41,011 nucleotides of DNA, taken from positions 1-41,011 of the forward strand of contig JACQJF010000052.1 in NCBI GenBank assembly GCA_016198165.1. Direction: 5' to 3'. The DNA is from Candidatus Iainarchaeum sp. (GTDB lineage Archaea; Iainarchaeota; Iainarchaeia; Iainarchaeales; GW2011-AR10). A model generated the notes under the pieces. That model saw nothing but the letters and a program-made list of their open reading frames with translations. It made no database searches and had not been told where the DNA came from. Positions within the stretch are counted from its first letter, which is position 1. The number at the start of each line of letters is the position of its first letter. This document shows positions 9,276 to 16,457 of the stretch, one piece after another. Made by a program: the position numbers and the translations under genes.

Positions 9276-9794
9276 TTATGTTTCTATGTTTCCGGTAATC
9301 GTGACTTCGGCGTCGTTTTTTTCCACTTTCACGCCGGTGATTTTGCCCTTTTCATCCCCCCAGATGGGGAAGCTTCCGAGCGTGCACGTGAAATTAAAGC
9401 CGCTTACCGTGTTGAAATCCTTTGAGCACTCGGTTCCTTCAGGCATCTCATTTCCGCCGTCGCGCTCATCACACGCATAAACGGGTATTCCGAGGGAAAG
9501 GTTGTAGTCAAAAGATATTGTCGCTGGCATGCCGACCGAGGTGATATTGCAGTCTATAAATGTCCGCGCGGGGACGTAGACCCTGATTGTCTGTCGTGTT
9601 TTCTCGCCGCTTAGCGCCACTTCGTTTGCGGTGCTGAGGATTTTTTCCGCTGCAAGCCTTGCCTGGCTGATGCCTGCTATTTCTTTTGCCGTCTTTGCTG
9701 ACAGGTCGACGTTTGGGAGGATTATGACGGTGATGTATAAAAGCATGAGGCTGATTATCAGCAGGTATTCTATGGAGATTTGTCCTTTCCGCAT
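9276..9794 (-). CDS. class III signal peptide protein / pilin (locus 2)
   Basis: MRKGQISIEYLLIISLMLLYITVII; start reset to the ATG at 9794. Confidence 0.82.
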   Translation of the reverse strand: MRKGQISIEYLLIISLMLLYITVIILPNVDLSAKTAKEIAGISQARLAAEKILSTANEVALSGEKTRQTIRVYVPARTFIDCNITSVGMPATISFDYNLSLGIPVYACDERDGGNEMPEGTECSKDFNTVSGFNFTCTLGSFPIWGDEKGKITGVKVEKNDAEVTITGNIET

Positions 9795-9798
9795 TTTT

Positions 9799-10908
9799 TC
9801 AGAACACCACGTTAAGCACAATATCGCCGGTTGCCTGCAGTATGATGTATGCTGCAAGTATTGCGGGCACAAAAGGCGTGCTTTCCTTTATCCTGATTTC
9901 TTTTTCGATAAGCCCCATTGAGGCAAGTTTCTGCAGTTCATTTATCTGTTCAAGCGTCAGGCCGTCTGCCTGTGAGCTTGAAACGATTGTCCTTGCGCTT
10001 GGAGCCAGCATTTCTTTTAGGGCCTCTACATTATTTTCCTTTACGTGCTTTAAAATGCTTTTGATTGAAAGTTTTTGTTCTGTGACCCGGCCGTTTTTTT
10101 CCACGAGCGTGACTGCGGTAATCATGCCTTCCTCAAGCTCATTTACCATGATTTTTTCCCCAAGGCGGGTTCTTGCAAAAAAAAGAAGCTTCACGATTGA
10201 AACAAGTGCTGTTCCGAGCGTGAAAATGAATCCTGCCTCCACAAGCACCGAGTTGTCAAGCAGGAACCCTGTTGCGAAAAGGGCAAGGGAAATTGGCTTG
10301 GAGGTTTTTTTGGCGAAAAAAAACAGGCAAAGCATTGCGGCAATGGCTGCCCAAAAAGGCAGGCCGAGGTTTCTTGCAATCGTGTCTGTTCCTGCTGCGG
10401 CCAGGGCAAAGAAAAAGGACGTAGTGGCTGTTTTTGCGAGTGTTTTTTTCAGCTCGCCTATGGCCTGCGTGTCTTTGGCGGTTTTTTTGAGTGCAATTAG
10501 GGTCCCGAGGGGGAGCATGGCGTAGACGCTGTAAATGAAAAGCGACAGTGAAAAGATTGGCAGGGCCGTGGTTGAAAACAGTTCCCCCTGCAACCCAAGG
10601 AGGTTTCCAATGGCCCTGTGGTTGACGGGGTTGAGGGCTGCAATGCCCGTGAAGAGTTTCACGTCCCCGCCTGCCCAGAAGCCGAGTTTCCAGAGCGCAA
10701 GTGAGCCTGCAAAAGTCGCAGCTGCCGCAAGGAAAGAGTTAATCGCGTACGAACTGTCCCCTGTAGAAACCGAGTAAAACGCGCTTACACCCAACCCAAT
10801 TATTATCATGCCATAGGAAACCCAGTCCGAGACGATTCTTTCCCGCAGGTCAGTGTAGGTTGCAATCAGCAAGCCGGCAAGTGTTATAGTGAAGAGTAAA
10901 AGTTCCAT
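9799..10908 (-). CDS. archaeal prepilin peptidase (A24 family, FlaK/PibD/EppA-like)
   Basis: TDLRERIVSDW and GGDVKLF (GxGD) catalytic motifs in a polytopic protein, flanked by pilins. Confidence 0.88.
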   Translation of the reverse strand: MELLLFTITLAGLLIATYTDLRERIVSDWVSYGMIIIGLGVSAFYSVSTGDSSYAINSFLAAAATFAGSLALWKLGFWAGGDVKLFTGIAALNPVNHRAIGNLLGLQGELFSTTALPIFSLSLFIYSVYAMLPLGTLIALKKTAKDTQAIGELKKTLAKTATTSFFFALAAAGTDTIARNLGLPFWAAIAAMLCLFFFAKKTSKPISLALFATGFLLDNSVLVEAGFIFTLGTALVSIVKLLFFARTRLGEKIMVNELEEGMITAVTLVEKNGRVTEQKLSIKSILKHVKENNVEALKEMLAPSARTIVSSSQADGLTLEQINELQKLASMGLIEKEIRIKESTPFVPAILAAYIILQATGDIVLNVVF

Positions 10909-11064
10909 AATTTTTCAACTTATTTATTCTTTGGCCGCAAGCTTTTAATTCATGAACGGAGAGCGGGAACTGTTTTTTCCCTGGCCAGACGTTTCAAAAA
11001 TCAGTTGTTCAATCCTTTTGCCCCTGGAAAGAAATCACGCGTTAAAAATGCTATGCGTAATTTA

Positions 11065-11352
11065 TTAATCTGCGTTTGGGGGTGTGCAAAGTGATTGTGC
11101 TTCCACTTCGCATGCGTTTGTAGTTATGGGCCAGACACAATCACATGACGTTGAACCGACAACTACTTCGGAGTTCCCGCACGCCGCTTGGGTCTTGAAG
11201 CCGGCGCATAATGCTTTGATTGCGTTGTATTCTGTCTGTTTTCCGCTTGCAGAGCCGACACTTGTTATTATCGTTATTACAATGACTGCGACGAGTATTG
11301 CTCCGCCGATAAGCAAGAGGTACTCAAGTGCTCCTTGTCCTTTTTTGTTCAA
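11065..11352 (-). CDS. short cysteine-rich pilin, class III signal peptide
   Basis: MNKKGQGALEYLLLIGGAILVAV; TTG start; six Cys in the C-terminal part; paralogue of 11713..11988. Confidence 0.85.
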   Translation of the reverse strand: MNKKGQGALEYLLLIGGAILVAVIVITIITSVGSASGKQTEYNAIKALCAGFKTQAACGNSEVVVGSTSCDCVWPITTNACEVEAQSLCTPPNAD

Positions 11353-11452
11353 AATTCAACGCCTCTTTTCTTGTAGTATAATGGACAATTGTGGTATAAA
11401 AACCTGCCTGATTTACCTTACAGTTTTTTTTAGTTGCTCCCAAAGATTGGTG

Positions 11453-11620
11453 TCAGGTCATTATCGCTTCTATTGTGGATGCCCTGTTGTCGAGTATTTT
11501 TGTTTTCACTACAAGTGTGATATTGACAACCTGCAGAGCGACTATGATTACAGCCGCGATTAATATGAGCACGAATGAAAGGGTCAATAGGTATTCAAAT
11601 GAAACTTGTCCGCGCGGCAT
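11453..11620 (-). CDS. 55-aa class III signal peptide mini-pilin (absent from ORF track)
   Basis: Hand translation: MPRGQVSFEYLLTLSFVLILIAAVIIVALQVVNITLVVKTKILDNRASTIEAIMT*; GGTGA Shine-Dalgarno-like motif upstream of the ATG. Confidence 0.82.
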   Translation of the reverse strand: MPRGQVSFEYLLTLSFVLILIAAVIIVALQVVNITLVVKTKILDNRASTIEAIMT

Positions 11621-11712
11621 TTTTTTTCACCAAAAAAAGAAAAAAAGAAAAGGAAGAAATTTTTTCCAAGGGTTTTTTTCTTCCAATATTTCGCTATGAA
11701 TAAATTTTTTTA

Positions 11713-11988
11713 TTAGTCGCCTGCTACACAACTTGCTTGTGGTGTTTCCACGGCGCAAGAAGTGGTCCATATGCAGTCACAAGATGTACTCCCAACTAGT
11801 ACTTCTGCGGCTGTGCAGTTTGCTTGGGTTGCTTTTGAAGCGCATATTCCGCTGATTGCGTTGTATTCTGTCTGTTTTCCGCTTGAGCCTCCCACCTGTG
11901 ATAGTATTGTTATTACTACGACTGCGACTAGGATTGCCCCTCCTATCAGGAGGAGGTATTCTAGTGCTCCTTGTCCTTTTTTGTTCAA
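11713..11988 (-). CDS. short cysteine-rich pilin, class III signal peptide
   Basis: MNKKGQGALEYLLLIGGAILVAVVVITILSQVGGSSGKQTEYNAI; TTG start with GGAGG upstream (track starts at 11994). Confidence 0.85.
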   Translation of the reverse strand: MNKKGQGALEYLLLIGGAILVAVVVITILSQVGGSSGKQTEYNAISGICASKATQANCTAAEVLVGSTSCDCIWTTSCAVETPQASCVAGD

Positions 11989-12021
11989 ATTCAAAACCTC
12001 CCTTTTTCACCTTTTTTTTTG

Positions 12022-12047
12022 AAGCTTATTTTTTAACCGATAAGCTT
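12022..12047. promoter_or_regulatory. inverted repeat AAGCTTAT-N10-ATAAGCTT around a TATA-like sequence upstream of the 11988 pilin
   Basis: 8-bp perfect arms; spacer contains TTTTTTAACC. Confidence 0.45.
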
Positions 12048-12092
12048 GAATTGATGATAAACATGGTTTTTCAAACTATTATTTAAGTCTTT

Positions 12093-12341
12093 TCATTCGC
12101 CGACTTTTTCGGTTGTCTGCTCTATGCCTGTCCTGACTTCCCCTTGCTGGGTGTTGAAGATGTTTTTAAGCGTGATGCCGACAATCATTGCAAGGACAAC
12201 CGCGCCACCGATTAGCAAGAGGGTTTCGACGCTTGCCTGGGCTCTTTTTCCAAGCGGGCCCTTGCGCGAGCCCGCGGCGCGTACATGCCCTGTTTTCAAC
12301 AGGGCGGTAGTATTGTTTTCCATGCCGTCACCAAATTTCAT
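12093..12341 (-). CDS. class III signal peptide protein with an unusually long N-terminal leader
   Basis: MKFGDGMENNTTALLKTGHVRAAGSRKGPLGKRAQASVETLLLIGGAVVLAMIV; start overlaps the upstream FlaJ stop (ATGA). Confidence 0.75.
   Translation of the reverse strand: MKFGDGMENNTTALLKTGHVRAAGSRKGPLGKRAQASVETLLLIGGAVVLAMIVGITLKNIFNTQQGEVRTGIEQTTEKVGE
12259..12313 (-). repeat. double-hairpin dispersed element, copy A (in-frame within the 12093..12341 CDS)
   Basis: AATACTACCG-CCCTGTTGAAAACAGGG-CATGTACGCGCC-GCGGGCTC[GCGCAA]GGGCCCGC. Confidence 0.65.
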
Positions 12342-13285
12342 GCCCCGCCTACAAGTGCCTTTGAAAGGACGCTTGAAGCCGTGTAGGACAGGATTGCAAT
12401 AAACAGTATGATTGGGAAGTATATAATGGTTTTGGAGAGCCTTCCTTCCCTCATGAGCGCCATCATTGCGCTTGCGGCTATTACCTGTGCAACCATGTAA
12501 AACTGCACCCCCAGGTTAATCGTCTCGGCGGCCTTTTGTGCGGCAAGTTTTTCCTCCGGCTTTCCAATGGATGCCGCGGCGTTGATGAGGACGTTGCTTA
12601 TCGTGCCTACGAAACCGAAAATCATTGGAGCCACCACCCCGCCGGCTGCGGTCATGAAAATCACTTGGAGCAGTGTCCTTGTTTTCCTTTCCCTGCCAAT
12701 CTTGTGGGTTTCCCGGACATCGTCGCTGATTTCATCGAGTATTTCCGCAAGCCCCGCCCCTGCCTTGATGGAGTCGATTATTATGGTCACGGTCCTGTTT
12801 ATTATGCGGGAGTCAACGTTGTCCGAAAGGGTCGTCAGGGCGTTTGAAAAATTCTCTCCCTCTTCGAGTTTTCTCAGTATCTCGATGAGTTCTTTTTTGA
12901 GCGGCCCGTACTCGGAGTATGCCACTTCGCGCAGGGCAAACTCGATTGTCCCGCCGCTCTTGAGCGTGTCAGACATCTGCTTTAGGGCATCCGGTAGGTT
13001 TTCCTCTATGCTGTCTACCCTTTGCACTGCTTTTATGTAAGGGTATCCAAGCAGCAGGTCAAGGATGACGATTGTCGTCCCAAAGCCGATGAGCAAAAAC
13101 CCGGGGAGGTAAAAATAGAACATGGCTCCCGCAACCGCGGCTAAAGCCAGGCTTAGCGCTATCCAGATGACCGCGTCTATTTCCAGTTCTATCTGGTCAA
13201 ACATTCTCTGGTACTTTTTCAACGCCCCAATCCGGTTCAAGAACGGGGCCCTGTATGCGAGGTTTAGTGACATTTTTTTTTTCAC
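12338..13285 (-). CDS. type IV pilus assembly membrane protein, FlaJ/TadC-like (T2SS F domain)
   Basis: 315 aa; LPDALKQMSDTLKSGGTIEFALREVA...GEN FSNAL-type T2SSF motifs and TM helices. Confidence 0.88.
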   Translation of the reverse strand: MKKKMSLNLAYRAPFLNRIGALKKYQRMFDQIELEIDAVIWIALSLALAAVAGAMFYFYLPGFLLIGFGTTIVILDLLLGYPYIKAVQRVDSIEENLPDALKQMSDTLKSGGTIEFALREVAYSEYGPLKKELIEILRKLEEGENFSNALTTLSDNVDSRIINRTVTIIIDSIKAGAGLAEILDEISDDVRETHKIGRERKTRTLLQVIFMTAAGGVVAPMIFGFVGTISNVLINAAASIGKPEEKLAAQKAAETINLGVQFYMVAQVIAASAMMALMREGRLSKTIIYFPIILFIAILSYTASSVLSKALVGGA

Positions 13286-14418
13286 ACGCTTGGCTGTATT
13301 GATTTTATGTAATAAATGAGAAACCCTAGGATTCCCGGGAATATCATGGTATATAATGCAAGGATTATTGATGGCGGCATGCTGACACTTGCAATCGGCA
13401 GTCCAAGCGGCGCGTTGAGGATTGTCCCGATTATTGCAATGAATACGGGGATGACGATGGCGCCGAAAATGAATATTACCCCGAAAAAGTTCATTTTTTC
13501 GGCAAAGTCACGGATGCTCAGCTGCAAGTCAAATGACACGTCTTCTGCTATTTCGTTCATGACGTTTGAAAGCTTTCCGCCGGTCTTTAGGGCCCTGATG
13601 ATGTGGAACAAGGCGTTTCGCAGTGACTTTGACTGTGTGCGCAGGGCAAAGTGGCGCAGTGCCTCTTCAGTCCCGGTGCCCTCCTCGATTTCGTTGATTG
13701 TCCTTGCGAACTCCACTGACAACAACCCATAGTTGCTTGAGGCGATTGTTTCAAGTGTCTTGTAGAGGCTTATGCCGGCTCGAAGCTCGGTTGACATGTG
13801 GCGAAGCGCAAACGGGAGTTCCCTGCTTATTTCTTTCCCGCGTTTTTGTGCAATGCTTTTCGGAATCATTAGCACCATTATCAGCGTGAGGAAAAACATT
13901 CCAATGCCTATCGCAAAAGCCAGTGCGATGTCGAATTTGAGTGCAATGCTTGCCACAATTCCAATTGCCGTGGAAACAACAAACGCGAGGCCTGCAATCG
14001 TTACCGAGAGCGCAAGGTACTGCCTTGCGGAATAGTTTACGTTTGCACTGTACAGGTAAAACGCGAGTTCCTTTGAAATGGGGAACCTTTTAACCCCGCT
14101 GATTAATGGTTCAAGGAGGAGCCGTGTTGACAAAAAAATCCTTCCAAGCGTGCTTACAAGCGGGGATTTTATCTCTATGAGCTCTTCAACCGGTTGTGTC
14201 GAGACTTTGACGCTTTCTGTTCCGCTGACCATTCCGCGCAGTTCGTAAATGCTTTCTTTTGCCGGCTCCTGGGCTCTTCCTTCTTCGCGGTATTTTTTCT
14301 TCATTTCGGAGACAATCTTGTCCACTGTTTTTGGGTCAATCCTTAACTGTTCCTCCTGCTGTTCTTTTTTCTGTTTTTTTGATTCCTCGATTTTTTTCCT
14401 GATGTCTTCAAAATTCAT
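13282..14418 (-). CDS. type IV pilus assembly membrane protein, FlaJ/TadC-like (second paralogue)
   Basis: LPFALRHMSTELRAGISLYKTLETIA..., TM helices; start reset to MNFEDIRKK (track starts at 14451). Confidence 0.88.
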   Translation of the reverse strand: MNFEDIRKKIEESKKQKKEQQEEQLRIDPKTVDKIVSEMKKKYREEGRAQEPAKESIYELRGMVSGTESVKVSTQPVEELIEIKSPLVSTLGRIFLSTRLLLEPLISGVKRFPISKELAFYLYSANVNYSARQYLALSVTIAGLAFVVSTAIGIVASIALKFDIALAFAIGIGMFFLTLIMVLMIPKSIAQKRGKEISRELPFALRHMSTELRAGISLYKTLETIASSNYGLLSVEFARTINEIEEGTGTEEALRHFALRTQSKSLRNALFHIIRALKTGGKLSNVMNEIAEDVSFDLQLSIRDFAEKMNFFGVIFIFGAIVIPVFIAIIGTILNAPLGLPIASVSMPPSIILALYTMIFPGILGFLIYYIKSIQPSV

Positions 14419-14425
14419 TTTTTTT

Positions 14426-16132
14426 TCAGCCTGTTGGTTTTTCCTTGTCAATAAAATCGAGGCACATTTGTGTCACCTTGTCCATTGCGTGCGTTTCGTT
14501 GTCTATAAGTTCCTTGAGGAATTTTTCCCTTTTCTTTATTTCTTTTTCCACGCTGTCAACCGTTTTTCCGGAAAATATCGCAACCGCCTTGAGGTACTCT
14601 GAAGAGTTTTTTGTCCTTGAAATCGAGTCGCTTGCAGGGTCATACTGGAATATGGCCACTGTCTTGGTTTTCCCTTCAAGGCTTCCGGCGACTTCGGCTA
14701 TTTCCGTTACCCTGCGTATTGTCCCTTTTTTCTTGTCATGCAGCCTGTGTTCAACGAGGATGAAATCAAGCCCGCTGAGCATGACTTCTGGCACGTTCAT
14801 GGGCGGTGAAACCACTCTCACCACGGTTTCTCTTGGGGAGTTGGCGTGTATGGTGCCAAGGCAACCGGAATGACCCGTGTTAATTGCCGTGAAAAACGTG
14901 AAGGCCTCTGCGTGCCGTATTTCCCCGACGATTATCCTATCGGGCCTCATCCTCAGAGAGTTTTTTGTGAGAATGTCAAGTGTTATTTCCCCCTTGCCTT
15001 CAAGCCCGGGTGGTTTTCCCTCAAGCCTTATCCAGTGTTTTAACGGCAGGTTGAGTTCAGCGGTGTCTTCAATGCTTATTATCCTCTCATAGGGCGGGAT
15101 GAATGCAGCCAGGGCATTGAGGCTTGTGGTTTTTCCACTCCCCGTGCCCCCTGAAATCAGTATGTTTGCGGGTTTTACATTGAGTCCTTCCACGCAGAGC
15201 CACAGGAATGCCCCGACTTCCGTGTTTATAGTGTTTGAGGTTATGAGGTCAATTATGCTGTAGGGGTCTTTGCGGAATTTCCTGATTGTGAGTGTCGAGC
15301 CGTCAACTGACGCGGGTTCAACGGTCGCGTTCACCCGGCTCCCGTCAGCCAGCCGCGCGTCAAGCATTGGGGAGCTTATGTCCACGCGCCTTCCCACGAG
15401 CCTGGCAATCCTATTGACGAGGTCTATTATTTCCTGGTCCGAGTAGAACTCGATGTTTGTGGTCATCATTTCGTATTGCCTGTGGAAAATGTAAACAGGT
15501 TTTTTCGGGCCGATTACCATTATTTCCTCTATTTTGTCGTCGTTTACAAGCGGGTCTATCAGGCCGTATCCGACCATTTCGCGGACCACGGATTCCGCGT
15601 AAAATTCCCACCTGTGCTGGGGTATTCCAAGTTGTGGAGAGTTTTGTAGTATTTCGATTACTTTTTGGTAGTAGACGTTCCGCCTTTCCTGCTGGTCGCG
15701 TATCTTGAAAGGCGCAATTGTAATGAGGCGCGTGGCGGCTTCCTTTATAGTGTTGATTATCGCTTTTTCCGCGGCGGTGGGCCTTGGGACAGGGGTCGTG
15801 TATTCGGGGATGAATTCGCCCTGTACCGTGTATATTTTTGCGTTTCCATAGGACGTGACCAGTTTTTTCTTCCGGTTGTCCTTTTCCTGCTCCCGTGCCT
15901 CTTCAACCTGGCCCTGGGTTAGTGTTTCTGCGGCACCTGTCTTTTGTGCAGGTTTTGGCTCTTCAGCCTTTTTGAAGATTTTTTGCTCTTTTTCGCCTTT
16001 TTTTTCCTTGGAAAAAATTTCAGGGATTTTTTCTTCTTCCGGTTCCACTGGTTTGGGTTCGCCTGCTTCCTGTTCTGCAAGCCTTTTTTTCTTTTTTATC
16101 TTTTCAATCATTTCATCCATGTAATTAGGCAT
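14426..16132 (-). CDS. type IV pilus/secretion ATPase (TadA/VirB11/FlaI family)
   Basis: Walker A ISGGTGSGKTTSLNAL, RMRPDRIIVGEIRHAEA, GHSGCLGTIHANS; start at MPNYMDEM or MDEM (16120); track starts at 16156. Confidence 0.93.
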   Translation of the reverse strand: MPNYMDEMIEKIKKKKRLAEQEAGEPKPVEPEEEKIPEIFSKEKKGEKEQKIFKKAEEPKPAQKTGAAETLTQGQVEEAREQEKDNRKKKLVTSYGNAKIYTVQGEFIPEYTTPVPRPTAAEKAIINTIKEAATRLITIAPFKIRDQQERRNVYYQKVIEILQNSPQLGIPQHRWEFYAESVVREMVGYGLIDPLVNDDKIEEIMVIGPKKPVYIFHRQYEMMTTNIEFYSDQEIIDLVNRIARLVGRRVDISSPMLDARLADGSRVNATVEPASVDGSTLTIRKFRKDPYSIIDLITSNTINTEVGAFLWLCVEGLNVKPANILISGGTGSGKTTSLNALAAFIPPYERIISIEDTAELNLPLKHWIRLEGKPPGLEGKGEITLDILTKNSLRMRPDRIIVGEIRHAEAFTFFTAINTGHSGCLGTIHANSPRETVVRVVSPPMNVPEVMLSGLDFILVEHRLHDKKKGTIRRVTEIAEVAGSLEGKTKTVAIFQYDPASDSISRTKNSSEYLKAVAIFSGKTVDSVEKEIKKREKFLKELIDNETHAMDKVTQMCLDFIDKEKPTG

Positions 16133-16136
16133 AAAC

Positions 16137-16154
16137 GCGTCTAAGATTAGACGC
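16137..16154. promoter_or_regulatory. palindrome GCGTCTAA-GA-TTAGACGC between a TATA-like box and the start of the pilus ATPase gene
   Basis: 8-bp perfect arms, 2-nt centre, TATTAAATATC on the minus strand just upstream. Confidence 0.5.
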
Positions 16155-16175
16155 AATTATGATATTTAATAATAG

Positions 16176-16312
16176 CGGGGCCCGTGCAGGGCTCGTACCC
16201 TGCCGGGCACAAGCGACGCGTGCGGCCTAGCGGCCCTACTTGCCTTGCGGCAAAATCGCCTTTGCGTGGGCCCGCGGCGCGTATGTGTCTCCTCTTCGGG
16301 GAGACTGTAATA
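16176..16312 (-). repeat. double-hairpin dispersed element, copy B, extended by about 100 nt of highly structured GC-rich sequence
   Basis: TATTACAG-TCTCCCCGAAGAGGAGA-CACATACGCGCCGCGGGCCC..., then TTGCC-GCAA-GGCAA, GGCC-GCTA-GGCC and GCCCGGCAGGG-TACGAG-CCCTGCACGGGC hairpins. Confidence 0.6.
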
Positions 16313-16380
16313 CATTTCTATTGAACCGCCGCCAAGTAGATGAGTAAATTTTTTTTATAGTAATCCAAAATTATATACTC

Positions 16381-16437
16381 TATTACCGCCCCATTGAAAA
16401 TGGGGCACATATGCGGCGCGTGTGCCCCGCAGGGTAT
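16381..16437 (+). repeat. double-hairpin dispersed element, copy C
   Basis: TATTACCG-CCCCATTGAAAATGGGG-CACATATGCGGCGCG-TGTGCCC[CGCA]GGGTATA. Confidence 0.65.
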
Positions 16438-16457
16438 AAACTCCAGCAAGGGTTTTT

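Noticed and set aside
9842-10525. 227-aa plus-strand ORF
   Set aside because: Antisense to the prepilin peptidase, which has clear catalytic motifs; Ser/Phe-rich shadow translation.
11475-11699. 74-aa plus-strand ORF in the pilin locus
   Set aside because: The opposite strand encodes a far better class III signal peptide protein (11453..11620).
16176-16260. Possible tRNA in the GC-rich island
   Set aside because: GCAGGG-CTCGTA-CCCTGC resembles a T-arm, but no canonical T-loop, D-arm or anticodon arm can be assembled on either strand.
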